Positions 41,389-50,513 are shown, numbered from the stretch's first letter. The stretch is DNA of 64,000 nucleotides from Methanoregula sp. (GCF_023227875.1 NZ_JALOCH010000003.1:124001-188000); one strand, 5' to 3'. Notes: generated by a model not told the origin, from the sequence alone. Made by a program: numbers and translations.

Positions 41389-41997
41389 TTATGTCACATC
41401 GATCAGTTCAGCTTCAGTGATATCGATGGAATCACCGAGGCTGTCGGCAGTGGCGCTCCGGGTCATCTGCTCCGAGAGGTCCCGGTCTTCCATCACATCG
41501 CGGATGCGGTCGATATAGGGGTCGATGGTCGGGTCTTCCTGCTCCTCGATTACGTGCCGGTATTCCCTGAGGGTCGAGGGGCTTACGCCCAGCTCTTCGG
41601 ATACTTCTTTCATGGTCTTCCCGGACTCGACGAGTTCCTCCATCTGTTCCTTGTCAAAGGGCATCTTGAAGTCAAGTTCCCGGAAGAGCTTGAGCCGTAC
41701 CCGTGCCCGTGCCACCGTCTTTGACAGTTTCTCGTCCCCGAGTTCGCGTGCAATCTCGGTGTCATTCTTGTCTGCATAGAATGAGGTGACGAGTTTTGCC
41801 AGCTGGATCGGTTTTAAGGAGGTCTTGAAGATCCCCTGTTCCGTGATCTCTCTCATGACGAGAGCGACCTCGCGTTCTATTGCGTCACTGTCTCTTAAGG
41901 TACCATGGATATTTTTCATGGGCTCGACGATCTTGGTCTTGCCCGACATGGAACTGAAGAGTTTCAGAAGGTGTGCTTTACGTTTGTCTTCGGTCAT
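41389..41997 (-). CDS. HTH protein resembling conditioned medium-induced protein 4 (CMI4)
   Basis: 202 residues, acidic and soluble. Two helix-turn-helix units are visible: IQLAKLVTSFYADKNDTEIA...VARARVRL, and MEELVESGKTMKEVSEELG followed by VSPSTLREYRHVI. This double-HTH arrangement is that of archaeal proteins annotated conditioned medium-induced protein 4, from my memory of haloarchaeal sequences. They are probably DNA-binding regulators. The C-terminus is acidic. The gene is monocistronic and divergent from glyS. Confidence 0.75.
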   Translation of the reverse strand: MTEDKRKAHLLKLFSSMSGKTKIVEPMKNIHGTLRDSDAIEREVALVMREITEQGIFKTSLKPIQLAKLVTSFYADKNDTEIARELGDEKLSKTVARARVRLKLFRELDFKMPFDKEQMEELVESGKTMKEVSEELGVSPSTLREYRHVIEEQEDPTIDPYIDRIRDVMEDRDLSEQMTRSATADSLGDSIDITEAELIDVT

Positions 41998-42323
41998 TGC
42001 ATACCCCGTATTGGGATTAGGATATACAATACTTTACCAACTATTTAATGCTATCTTTACGCGTTGTTTGACCAAAAGACGTATAAATTGGTTTTAAATC
42101 CTTTAAGCCATTGTGGTTTTTTTGTACCAGTTTCGATCGAAAAGGAACCTGATTGTGCAATCCGGGGAGAATCGCCGGTACTCCCGGGGGACCCGGTAAT
42201 GAGCTGATGGAATAGAGAATGATCGCAAACGTGTGCTCACAGGTTCATGTCCCGGTGCACATTTTTATCAGAGTCTTTTTGTCGCCAGTCGTTCAACAGT
42301 ATTAGAACGAATTCGTGATCACC
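41998..42323. promoter_or_regulatory. Divergent promoter region between CMI4-like gene and glyS
   Basis: No gene. AT-rich TATA-like words occur on both sides: CTATTTAATGC near 42040 and GGTTTTAAATCC near 42090 for the left gene or glyS, and ATTTTTATCA near 42260-42270 in reach of the glyS start. No repeat is evident. Confidence 0.4.
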
Positions 42324-44045
42324 ATGAGCGATGTCTTTGAGAACGTGATGGAACTTGCAAAACGCAGGGGTTTTATCTGGCCAACCTCCGAGTGTTACGG
42401 CGCTGTTGCAGGGTTCATCGATTACGGGCCGCTGGGCGCAATGATGAAGCGGCGGATCGAGAATATCTGGCGGGATTTTTACGTCATCCGTGAAGGGTAC
42501 TACGAGATCGAATGCCCCACGATCGCACAGGAGGCCGTCTTTATCGCCTCCGGCCACGTTGCCGGGTTCGCTGACAAGATGTGCCAGTGCCCGCACTGCA
42601 GGGAGTTCCTGAGAGCAGACCATGTGGCTGAAGGTGGAGGGGTAAAGAATGCGTCCACCATGGGTAACCAGGATCTCGCAACCGCCCTTGCCACCTGCAA
42701 GTGCCTTGCCTGCGAAGAGGTGCTTGGGAATGTCGAGGTCTTCGGGTTCAACCTGATGTTCAAGACCTCCATTGGCCCGGACACGAAACGGGTCGGCTAC
42801 CTCCGTCCCGAGACTGCACAGGGCATGTTCGTTGACTTTTCCCGGCTCCTCCGGTTCTACCGCGACAAGCTCCCGTTCGGCGCCGTCCAGATCGGCAAAT
42901 CTTACCGGAATGAGATCTCCCCCCGGCAGGGTATGATCCGGCTCCGCGAGTTCACGCAGGCAGAGGCTGAGATCTTCGTCCACCCGGACGAGAAGAACCG
43001 TCACCCCACGTTCCACCGGTACGCGGATTACCGGATGCCGCTCCTGACCTATGGCCAGCAGCAGAAATGCGAAGAGGCCGTTTCCCTCTCGATGCGGGAG
43101 GCCGTGGACAAGGGCGTTATCGCAAACGAATACCTCGCCTACTACGTGGCCCTGACCCACGAGCTGCTCGTCTCCATCGGGATAAAACCGGAACGCCTCC
43201 GGTTCCGGCAGCACCTCCCCGATGAGCGGGCGCATTACGCAACGGACTGCTGGGACGCCGAGATCCTGTCCGACCGTTTCGGCTGGATCGAGACCGTGGG
43301 CCTCGCCGACCGCACCAATTACGACCTCAACGCCCATGCAAAGGAGAGCGGTACCCCGATGACGGTCTTCATCCAGTACGCTGAGCCGAAGAAGGTACAG
43401 CGCCGGCGGATCATCCCCAACATGGGTGTGCTCGGGAAACAGTACCGGAACAAGGCGAAGGCGATCTTCGAGGCACTCGGGAATTCAACTCCCACCGCTG
43501 ATGGTGCTGATGTCGTTGTCGATGGCGAGAAGATCCATATCCCCGCGGATCTCTTCGAAGTCCGCGACGAGGTCGTGGATATCCGGGGCGAGGACATCGT
43601 CCCGCACGTGATCGAACCCTCGTACGGTATCGACCGGATGTGCTACGCGGTGCTCGAACAGGCCTACGATGAGGATGAGGCCGATGGCGAGAAGCGTACG
43701 GTCATGCGTTTTTCCCCGAAGGTAGCCCCGGTACAGGTTGCGGTTTTTCCTTTAATGACGCGGGACGGTCTCGATACTATCGCCGATGAGATTACCCGGA
43801 AACTGCATAAGGCCGGGATCCTCGCGGAGTACGATGACTCGGGGGCAATCGGCCGGCGCTACCGGAGGCAGGATGAGATCGGGACACCGTTCGCTGTTAC
43901 CGTTGATTACGATACGAAGGAGAACAATACCGTTACGCTCCGCGACCGGGACAGCATGAAGCAGGTGCGGATTGCGATTGATAAGCTGCCGGAGACGATT
44001 GGTGCTCTTGTGGAAGGGAGCGTTACGTTTGCGTCGCTCCAATAA
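42324..44045 (+). CDS. glyS: Glycyl-tRNA synthetase, archaeal/eukaryal type
   Basis: 573 residues, a class II synthetase that joins glycine to tRNA-Gly. Motif 1 region: YGPLGAMMKRRIENIW; motif 2: YRNEISPRQGMIRLREFTQ; motif 3: EPSYGIDRMCYAVLEQ. An inserted Cys set (CQCPHC near 84, CKCLAC near 122) may bind zinc. The anticodon-binding domain at the C-terminus begins near VAPVQVAVFPLM. Length and motif order match the homodimeric alpha2 enzyme. I prefer the ATG at 42324 because GTGATC lies three bases before it, a match to the 16S tail; an upstream GTG at 42315 is in frame. Confidence 0.95.
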   Translation: MSDVFENVMELAKRRGFIWPTSECYGAVAGFIDYGPLGAMMKRRIENIWRDFYVIREGYYEIECPTIAQEAVFIASGHVAGFADKMCQCPHCREFLRADHVAEGGGVKNASTMGNQDLATALATCKCLACEEVLGNVEVFGFNLMFKTSIGPDTKRVGYLRPETAQGMFVDFSRLLRFYRDKLPFGAVQIGKSYRNEISPRQGMIRLREFTQAEAEIFVHPDEKNRHPTFHRYADYRMPLLTYGQQQKCEEAVSLSMREAVDKGVIANEYLAYYVALTHELLVSIGIKPERLRFRQHLPDERAHYATDCWDAEILSDRFGWIETVGLADRTNYDLNAHAKESGTPMTVFIQYAEPKKVQRRRIIPNMGVLGKQYRNKAKAIFEALGNSTPTADGADVVVDGEKIHIPADLFEVRDEVVDIRGEDIVPHVIEPSYGIDRMCYAVLEQAYDEDEADGEKRTVMRFSPKVAPVQVAVFPLMTRDGLDTIADEITRKLHKAGILAEYDDSGAIGRRYRRQDEIGTPFAVTVDYDTKENNTVTLRDRDSMKQVRIAIDKLPETIGALVEGSVTFASLQ

Positions 44046-44521
44046 TATCTCAATATTTTTTTGACTATTCTTCAGATATAGAAATGAGAACTAACGTTCC
44101 CATTCTGTTAAGAATGATGATGGGGGCTGATGCCCCCATACCCCCTTTGCGATGGCTGCCGCCGCCTCAACGAACCTGAAGAGTCTTCTCGCCATCTCAT
44201 TCCTGCGGAATTCGGTGCCCCGAAGGGCGAAGTCGCAGAATCCTGATGGATTCTTCTCCAGTCAATCATCGCTGATGCGACGATTGCCTCCCCGCGGCGG
44301 CCTCAATTGCCTTCACTTTTCCTATTAGATAATCTGCCCAGCGAGGCCCCGAAGAGGCGGCCGAGCGACCCCGGAAGGGGGTGGGAAGGCTCATAACTCT
44401 GTGGCCAATTTGGGATATCCCGTAATTATATCCCTGTAATCCACAATGCAATTTATTATTCTACTTTTCCTCTCCGCACAATCCCCTTATTACCCACCGG
44501 CACCAAATCTCTCACCAACCA
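44046..44521. other. GC-rich spacer with palindromes, no gene
   Basis: About 475 bases between glyS and hef. A T-run (44056-44062) follows glyS. Then comes GGGGGCTGATGCCCCC (44125-44140) followed by a CCCCC run, and a GC-rich stretch to about 44390 with open frames on both strands (58 codons plus, 61 codons minus) that match nothing I recognise. It looks like a repetitive or decayed element. Confidence 0.45.
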
Positions 44522-46762
44522 ATGAACTTCATCAGCCACCCCCTCATCAAACCGGACGCCATCGAGAAGCGGGAGTACCAACTCTCCATAGCGATGAAGG
44601 CGCTGGACGGGAACACCATGGTGATCCTCCCCACGGGTCTTGGCAAAACTGCCGTTGCCCTGCTCGTTGCCGCGTCCCGGCTCTACAATGAGGGCGGCAG
44701 GGTGCTGATGCTTGCCCCGACAAAACCTCTCGTGGAGCAGCACCTCCGGTATTTCGAGAAGTACCTGTTGGCAAAGAGCCCCGAAGGTTCCGATGCCTCG
44801 CCATTTGTCATGTTCACCGGAGAAGCCCCTCCCGAGGAGCGGACCGCTGACTGGAACCGGGCAACGGTGATCCTCGCCACCCCGCAGGTCATCAAGAACG
44901 ATATCATTGCCGGGCGATACACGCTTGCGGATGTGTCCCTCCTCATTGTTGACGAGTGCCACCGGGCGGTCGGCAACTATGCCTATGTCTTCCTCGCCCA
45001 GCGGTATCTCGCGACCGCGGACAAACCGCTCCTCCTCGCGATGACCGCGTCCCCGGGTGGTGTACAGGAGAAGGTACAGGAAGTCTGCGCGAATCTCGGG
45101 ATCGAACACGTGGAGACCCGCACGGAGAACGATGCGGACGTGCGGCCGTACGTCTTTGAGCGGGAGCTCGAATACATCAATATTAATCTCCCTCCCGATC
45201 TCAAGGCAGCGATCCAGACGATCAATGCCCTCACTGACGACCGGCTCGCCATCCTTGCATCACTCCATTTCACGGTGCCGAAACGGGAGAAGCTCTCCAT
45301 GCGGGAACTTTCCGCCATCAATGCCCAGATCCAGCAGCGGATCGCGAACCGCGATTCGGCTGCGTTTTCGGCGGCATCGGTGTATGCGGAGCTGATGAAA
45401 CTCAAGCACGCGGTCACCCTCGCGGAGTCGCAGGGGAGCGAGGTGCTGAAAGGATATCTTGCCAAGCTGTATGCAGAGGGTACGGGAGCGGGGGGCAGCA
45501 AGGCCAGCCAGCGGCTTGTACAGGACCATTCGTTCCGCGAACTTTTCGAACGCTCGGTTGAATGGACGCACGAGCTTCACCCCAAGCCCGAAGTCGCCCT
45601 CGGCCTCGTGAAACAACAGCTCGCGGATTCGCCCGACAGCCGGATCATCATCTTTGCGACCTACCGGGACACCGTGCAGCTCCTCGTGGACTACCTTGCG
45701 AAACACGGGATCGTAAGCGAACGCTTTGTCGGGCAGGCGACCAAGGATGCGGAGAAGGGGCTTTCGCAGAAGAAACAGATCGCGGCCCTGACCAGGTTCC
45801 GTGAAGGGGAGTTCAAAGTCCTTGTTGCCACGTCCGTGGGAGAGGAGGGCCTTGACGTCCCCTCCACCGACCTCGTGATCTTCTACGAGGCAGTCCCGTC
45901 CGAGATCCGATCGATCCAGCGCAAAGGGAGGACCGGACGGTCGGGTGCAGGGCGGGTTGTTGTCCTTATCACCAAAGGCACGTCGGACGAAGTCTTCCGC
46001 CACGTCAGCACGGCCAAGGAGAAGATGATGCACAAGAGCATGCGGACGCTGAACACGGTGCTCTCATCCCCGCGGGAGACCCCGATCATCGCAGATCAGG
46101 CCAGCATCGAGGAGTTCACCCCGCAGGGTGTGAAAATAGTCATCGATGACCGCGAGACCTCCTCAAAAGTTGTCGAGGTCCTCTCCACCATGGGGGCAGC
46201 GATCCGGCTCGAACGCCTGCCACACGGGGATTATGCCGTCGGCGACCGTATCCTCATCGAGCGCAAGACCTCGCGGGATTTCGCCGACACCCTCATCAAC
46301 CGCGACCTGCTTGGGCAGCTCAAAGAGATGGCCGATGTTGCCCCGCGCCCGGTATTGATCGTTGAGGGAGCGGATCTTTACACCCAGCGGGACATCCACC
46401 CGAATGCGATCCGGGGTGTGCTCGCTGCCATCACCATTGACATGGGCATCTCGCTCATCTTCACGAAGGACGAGCAGGACACCGCCCAGATGCTCTATGT
46501 CATCGCGAAACGTGAGGAGGGCGAACGGGGCGAGCGCAAGGTACACCCGCACAAGTCCCAGCGTTCGCTGAAGGAGGAACAGGAATATGTCGTTTCGGCG
46601 TTCCCGGAGATTGGTCTCCGGAACGCCCGGTTATTGTTGGCGCACTTCGGGTCGGTGCAGGCTGTGGTTAATGCTTCTATGGAGGAGCTGGTTGCGGTTC
46701 CGGGGATTGGGGAGAAGACGGCGCAGAAGATCTTTGAGTTGTGCCGGAGAGCGTACGGGTAG
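44522..46762 (+). CDS. hef: Hef: helicase fused to XPF-type nuclease
   Basis: 746 residues. N-terminal superfamily 2 helicase: Walker A LPTGLGKT at 36-43, DECH box near 143, motif III MTASPGG, and motif VI QRKGRTGR. C-terminal XPF/MUS81 nuclease with IDDRETSSK and the catalytic ERKTSRD at 580-586, followed by a helix-hairpin-helix pair (FPEIGLRNARLLLAHFGS and VPGIGEKTAQKIFEL). Hef unwinds and cuts stalled replication forks and branched DNA in archaea, working with PCNA. All domains are intact and the length is normal. The start ATG at 44522 has no strong ribosome site. Confidence 0.95.
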   Translation: MNFISHPLIKPDAIEKREYQLSIAMKALDGNTMVILPTGLGKTAVALLVAASRLYNEGGRVLMLAPTKPLVEQHLRYFEKYLLAKSPEGSDASPFVMFTGEAPPEERTADWNRATVILATPQVIKNDIIAGRYTLADVSLLIVDECHRAVGNYAYVFLAQRYLATADKPLLLAMTASPGGVQEKVQEVCANLGIEHVETRTENDADVRPYVFERELEYININLPPDLKAAIQTINALTDDRLAILASLHFTVPKREKLSMRELSAINAQIQQRIANRDSAAFSAASVYAELMKLKHAVTLAESQGSEVLKGYLAKLYAEGTGAGGSKASQRLVQDHSFRELFERSVEWTHELHPKPEVALGLVKQQLADSPDSRIIIFATYRDTVQLLVDYLAKHGIVSERFVGQATKDAEKGLSQKKQIAALTRFREGEFKVLVATSVGEEGLDVPSTDLVIFYEAVPSEIRSIQRKGRTGRSGAGRVVVLITKGTSDEVFRHVSTAKEKMMHKSMRTLNTVLSSPRETPIIADQASIEEFTPQGVKIVIDDRETSSKVVEVLSTMGAAIRLERLPHGDYAVGDRILIERKTSRDFADTLINRDLLGQLKEMADVAPRPVLIVEGADLYTQRDIHPNAIRGVLAAITIDMGISLIFTKDEQDTAQMLYVIAKREEGERGERKVHPHKSQRSLKEEQEYVVSAFPEIGLRNARLLLAHFGSVQAVVNASMEELVAVPGIGEKTAQKIFELCRRAYG

Positions 46763-47191
46763 GGGGTACCCCCCTCCCCTGAACCTGCTGATACTGTGGT
46801 ACATGGGGAACCTCCGACGTAAGAGTCATGTTTTTATAAACCGGATGGCACGAACACGGTGGGGTAACCCCCCCTCCCATGCTATGGGGGTACCCACCCC
46901 TCTCTCAGAGCGAGGGGTCCTTGCGGTGCCAGATCAAACCCTAAAACCGGGGACCCCCACCCACCCCTGCCATGCCCGGAGGGGGTACCCCCCTCTGCTT
47001 TTACACGTACGCCAGTTGCAGTTCTTCTGGAGTCTACGTCTGACAGGATGTCTTTCATGCGGAAGACCGGAGCGGGCCAGGGGGGGTGGTACCCCCTCCC
47101 GTACCCATAGGGGTACCCACCCCTCCCTTAGTACGAGGGGGGGTCCCCTGCGCCGGATCCGGCACAGGAAAAGAGGAGGGGTGACCCCCCC
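46762..47191. repeat. Array of GGGGGTACCCCC-type palindromes
   Basis: From the hef stop to the MFS remnant, at least eight G-run/C-run palindromes occur: 46762-46774, 46861-46874, 46886-46900, 46947-46958, 46981-46993, 47080-47100, 47107-47124, 47136-47149 and 47175-47191. Many have the core GGGGTACCC. Two longer direct repeats are visible: 46857-46921 and 47078-47150 share the order palindrome, CTCCC, GGGGTACCCACCCCT, then AG..CGAGGGG. They are 221 bases apart. No ORF is convincing. Confidence 0.7.
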
Positions 47192-47192
47192 T

Positions 47193-47375
47193 TTAATGGG
47201 CAATGTTCCCGCTCCGGTCCCTTACCGGCACCGTAAAGATACCGGCAACGACAAGAGCAGGGACAAAGCCTGCAAAGAACCCCTGCGTGTAACCGGCAAT
47301 GGTGATGATGATACCGGTGACGAGCGGCCCGGCAGAATGGCCGATGACCATAATGGACGAGAGGGCTCCCATCCG
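47193..47375 (-). pseudogene. C-terminal remnant of an MFS transporter
   Basis: The minus strand reads RMGALSSIMVIGHSAGPLVTG, then IIITIAGYTQGFFAGFVPAL and VVAGIFTVPVRDR, with the family's natural C-terminus and a stop at 47193. That is the last two helices of a 12-helix MFS protein; about 340 residues are missing. Upstream there is no start, and the next gene begins 68 bases away. The palindrome array touches its stop codon, so a deletion or insertion probably removed the rest. Confidence 0.65.
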
Positions 47376-47442
47376 GACGTGGATCAATCGTAGCGAACTC
47401 TTAAAAAAAACCAAAAAAAAAAGAGAGGATCGGGAACGATCC

Positions 47443-47871
47443 TTACAACCGGCACAAAATCTCGAGCGACTCGGTCCCGGCCTTCACTGCCTGCATGAGG
47501 GCAAGGACATTCTCCGGGTCCCTCTCGTTGTGGACCCGTTCGCAGAGGGAATGGATCGTCATTGCGATCTCCTCGGCCAGCATACCCCCCTCCTCGTCAT
47601 CGCCACATGTGCAGGACTCCTCGTCATGGTCCACGCCGCACCCGCAACCGGCGCCGTGCTCATGGTGATGGACGTGGGGCTCCGCGGCAGCATGAGCAGC
47701 TGCACCCTTGGCAGGTTTTGCCGCCGTCTCGTTCTCTGCACAGACAACGCAGAGCGTCTTGCCCTTGACGTCAAAGAGCGGGCAGCCACAGGTCTTGCAG
47801 GTCTTTTCAAGCATTTTCCCCCCTTTGAGGAGGCATTCAGCCATTATCTCGTCTTCTTTTCGTGGAGCCAT
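47443..47871 (-). CDS. Sjogren/scleroderma autoantigen 1 family zinc protein with His/Cys-rich insert
   Basis: 142 residues. The N-terminal domain is that family's: MAECLLKGGKMLEKTC, then C25, C28, C41 and C44 in TCKTCGCPLF and LCVVC, binding zinc. After an Ala/Lys linker comes an unusual segment at 60-90: HVHHHEHGAGCGCG and later CTCGDDEE, with several His and Cys. The C-terminal helix (EIAMTIHSLCERVHNERDPEN) completes the protein. The start is the ATG at 47871, four bases after GGTGA. It is divergent from the UPF0147 gene. Confidence 0.82.
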   Translation of the reverse strand: MAPRKEDEIMAECLLKGGKMLEKTCKTCGCPLFDVKGKTLCVVCAENETAAKPAKGAAAHAAAEPHVHHHEHGAGCGCGVDHDEESCTCGDDEEGGMLAEEIAMTIHSLCERVHNERDPENVLALMQAVKAGTESLEILCRL

Positions 47872-47950
47872 GGGGTCACCGTCTGATCAATATTTAAAGT
47901 ATATATGTCGGTTCCGCATATTAACTACAGGTACACAGGTAGGCGATACT

Positions 47951-48214
47951 ATGCCAACAGCAGAAAAGACCATGGAAAACTGTATCCTGATGCTGCAGCA
48001 CATCCAGGAGGACGGTTCAATACCGAGAAATATCCGGCGCGTTGCTGATGAGACCCGGACGCTGCTCACGAATAATTCCAAGGCGATGGGACTGCGCGCC
48101 GCGGAAGCCATCTCAAAGATCGATGAGATCTCCAATGATCCCAATATGCCCATCCATGCACGGACACGGATCTGGGAACTCGTGTCGCAACTGGAGACGA
48201 TCCCGCTGGATTAA
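47951..48214 (+). CDS. UPF0147 family protein
   Basis: 87 residues, helical. The sequence NCILMLQHIQEDGSIPRNIR and ADETRTLLTN with NDPNMPIHARTRIWELVS is that of UPF0147, a small archaeal family of unknown function related to HEAT-like bundles. The ATG at 47951 follows AGGCGAT, a slightly altered ribosome site; the frame is open much further upstream, across the divergent neighbour, but without support. Confidence 0.9.
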   Translation: MPTAEKTMENCILMLQHIQEDGSIPRNIRRVADETRTLLTNNSKAMGLRAAEAISKIDEISNDPNMPIHARTRIWELVSQLETIPLD

Positions 48215-48302
48215 AAGAAGAAAATTTCTGTTTTTTTTGCCGCATACCGGCATTCAAACGTATGATAGAATTCTGTAATACCTGCGCGTGACGGTCGTTC
48301 CC

Positions 48303-48644
48303 TCAGCTGTTCTTCCTGAGATGTTCCTTGATCTCGCGGATATTTGTCAGCATTTCTTCCGAGTAGGGCGTGACACGGTAGCTCAGGTTGTTCTCGATCT
48401 GCCAGAACCCGCTCTTCTCGTCATAGTACCCGATGAGATAACAGATGATGATGTAACAGGGTACCGAGAGAGCAATAACCATGGGCAGGGTCAGCCCGAG
48501 ATGGATGTAGAAGAAGTCCTCGAAGAGTTTTGCATTCGCGGTAATGATACCGAAGTTGAGCACAATCTGGGTCCACGAAGACCCCCGGACGTACCGCTGC
48601 TTGAAGAGGGCAAGGGGATACAGTACCCCGTGATTTTCTGACAT
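48303..48644 (-). CDS. Small membrane protein of unknown function
   Basis: 113 residues. Two central hydrophobic helices (about 30-48 and 50-72, LTLPMVIALSVPCYIIICYLIGYYD) are flanked by polar ends; the C-terminal half has YSEEMLTNIREIKEHLRKNS. No family recognised. It shares the strand with the DUF2115 gene 54 bases upstream and may be in its operon. Confidence 0.6.
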   Translation of the reverse strand: MSENHGVLYPLALFKQRYVRGSSWTQIVLNFGIITANAKLFEDFFYIHLGLTLPMVIALSVPCYIIICYLIGYYDEKSGFWQIENNLSYRVTPYSEEMLTNIREIKEHLRKNS

Positions 48645-48697
48645 GGGTACATTTGTCTGGCAGGACGGGATATGCTTTCTCTCACCGGGCTGTCATT

Positions 48698-49339
48698 CTA
48701 TGATAGATGTTCTCCCGTGCCGGGCTCCTCGCTCTGGAGTGCGGGGCAGAAGTTGCAGATGGAATAAAAGATCTCTTTCTCCTTGTCCCGGATCAGGCAG
48801 TAATAGTCCCGTCCCCGCTGCTCCACTTTGAACCCCCCGGGGAACGGCATGCCCACCGGGTGCCCCGGTTCCTCCATGACGAACATGGTGAACGCGGCAA
48901 TCAGGTAATAGAAGAGGCGGTTCTTCGGATTCCTGAAGTAGGGGTTCCGTTCGCTGGAGTCATCCCATGCAAACGTCCCATTAGGCACCATCCCGCAGAA
49001 TTCGTCGAAGCGCTCCCGGTCGTGGATGGGTGTCGTGAGCCGTTCAAACGCCCTGCTGCGGTACATTGCAAGCAGGAGGTGGTGTTTTCCGAAGAGCTGT
49101 TCGCGGAAGCAGGGGCGGATGGCGTCCCGGTACGACGGGGGTAGTCTCTCGATCTCGGTGTTGAGTTTTCCCCCGATGATCTGGAGGTCGAACAGGGAAT
49201 ATTTCTGTACCTCGTGCGTGACGATGATGCCCAGGTCGCCTTTGGTCCGGGCGGACTGCATCCGCTCCGCGATCTCGCGGATCTCCCTCTCTGCATGGTC
49301 CGCTTCGACGTGTTCAAGGGTTTTTCCGGTGCCTGTCAT
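48698..49339 (-). CDS. DUF2115 family protein
   Basis: 213 residues. The family's marks are DLQIIGGKLNTEIERLP, YRDAIRPCFREQLFGKHH and the C-terminal EEPGHPVGMPFPGGFKVE followed by YYCLIRDKEKE and YSICNFCPALQ, where two Cys may bind metal. DUF2115 occurs in methanogens only, as far as I recall, and its role is unknown. I chose the ATG at 49339; an in-frame GTG at 49375 would add twelve residues. Confidence 0.78.
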   Translation of the reverse strand: MTGTGKTLEHVEADHAEREIREIAERMQSARTKGDLGIIVTHEVQKYSLFDLQIIGGKLNTEIERLPPSYRDAIRPCFREQLFGKHHLLLAMYRSRAFERLTTPIHDRERFDEFCGMVPNGTFAWDDSSERNPYFRNPKNRLFYYLIAAFTMFVMEEPGHPVGMPFPGGFKVEQRGRDYYCLIRDKEKEIFYSICNFCPALQSEEPGTGEHLS

Positions 49340-49486
49340 CCCGTACAGCCTGATGATACATGTCTTCTTCGGCACCAGAAATAGGTGATGGGTTTACCTC
49401 TGCCGTTCCTTACGGCGGGCTCATCGTGCAGGCGACCGGGACGGAATACTGTTATTACCCGGGCAAACCCCATATGATCCTGATTC

Positions 49487-50404
49487 ATGGACATCCTCTC
49501 CATTGTGCTGATCATCGCGGGGCTCTGTCTCTTTGAGACGATCACGAGCATCGACAACGCGATCATCAACGCCGAAGTGCTCTCGACGATGAGCGAGCGG
49601 GCGAAGCGCTGGTTCCTGCTCTGGGGCCTGATCTTTGCGGTCTTTGCCATTCGCGGCCTCCTCCCGTGGCTGATCGTCTGGCTCTCTGCGCCGTCTCTCG
49701 GCCCCGTCGGCGCATTCATGGCCACGTTCTCCAGCGACCCGCTGGTGATCGCCGCTATTGAACAGTCCGCACCCGTCCTCCTGATGGGCGGGGGGACGTT
49801 CCTCCTCTTCCTCTTCTTGCACTGGCTTTTCCTCGAAGACAAGAACTTCGGCCTTAAGGGCGAGCGGTTCTTTGTCAGCAAAGGTGTCTGGTTCTTTGCG
49901 GTAGTCTCGATAATCCTTGCAGCCCTGGTCTGGATCGCCCTCGGCTACAACACCATGGTTGCGTTCGGTGCGGTCGTCGGGTCCACAGCCTTCTTCATTG
50001 TCCACGGGTTCCGGCAGAATGCCGAAAAGGCCGAGATGGAGATGCTTCACGGCGACATGTCGGATCTCAGCAAGATCTTTTATCTCGAAGTGATCGATGC
50101 CACCTTCTCGATCGATGGGGTTATCGGGGCGTTTGCGTTCACGATGGCCGTGCCCCTGATCCTGATCGGAAACGGTCTCGGGGCGTTTGTTGTTCGGGAA
50201 CTGACGATACGGAACATCGATAATATCAAAAAATATCTCTATCTCAAGAATGGCGCCATGTACTCCATTCTCTTCCTCGGCATCATCATGATCCTGGACA
50301 GTTTCGGTGTCCACATCCCGTTCTGGGTCTCCCCGGTGATCACCTTTGGTATCGTGGGTTTCTTTTATGCAAAATCGATAAAAGCGATCCCGAAAACAGC
50401 CTGA
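49487..50404 (+). CDS. DUF475/TerC-like integral membrane protein
   Basis: 305 residues, about eight membrane helices. The first helix has FETITSIDNAIINAEVL, and a later segment has FYLEVIDATFSIDGVIGA; these two acidic motifs (SIDNA and SIDGV) are characteristic of the TerC superfamily and are thought to bind a cation. The call to DUF475 is from the pattern HGFRQNAEK and FLEDKNFGLKGERF. Some members help in Mn or metal handling; the substrate here is unknown. It is monocistronic, flanked by divergent genes. Confidence 0.85.
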   Translation: MDILSIVLIIAGLCLFETITSIDNAIINAEVLSTMSERAKRWFLLWGLIFAVFAIRGLLPWLIVWLSAPSLGPVGAFMATFSSDPLVIAAIEQSAPVLLMGGGTFLLFLFLHWLFLEDKNFGLKGERFFVSKGVWFFAVVSIILAALVWIALGYNTMVAFGAVVGSTAFFIVHGFRQNAEKAEMEMLHGDMSDLSKIFYLEVIDATFSIDGVIGAFAFTMAVPLILIGNGLGAFVVRELTIRNIDNIKKYLYLKNGAMYSILFLGIIMILDSFGVHIPFWVSPVITFGIVGFFYAKSIKAIPKTA

Positions 50405-50513
50405 CTCACAAGGACACGGACCACCTTTTTATTGATTTTTTTTGTTTAATCTTCCCATATACAGGGAAAAGGGGAGGTCCGGTATTCCCTGATATGGCCG
50501 TGGTTACCGGGAC

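Noticed and set aside
42237..43337. 366-codon minus-strand frame opposite glyS
   Set aside because: Shadow; glyS has all class II synthetase motifs in the plus frame.
44046..44521. tRNA or other structured RNA gene after glyS
   Set aside because: I found no cloverleaf, no TTCNANNC loop and no CCA-side stem; the GC-rich part is palindromic in other ways.
45260..46033. 257-codon minus-strand frame inside hef
   Set aside because: Shadow of the helicase region; low-quality composition.
46762..47191. CRISPR array
   Set aside because: Repeats are palindromic and unevenly spaced, spacers are not uniform, and no cas gene is near.
46934..47203. 89-codon minus-strand frame in the palindrome array
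   Set aside because: Its translation is dominated by Gly, Pro and Arg from the G/C runs; it has no family and no ribosome site.
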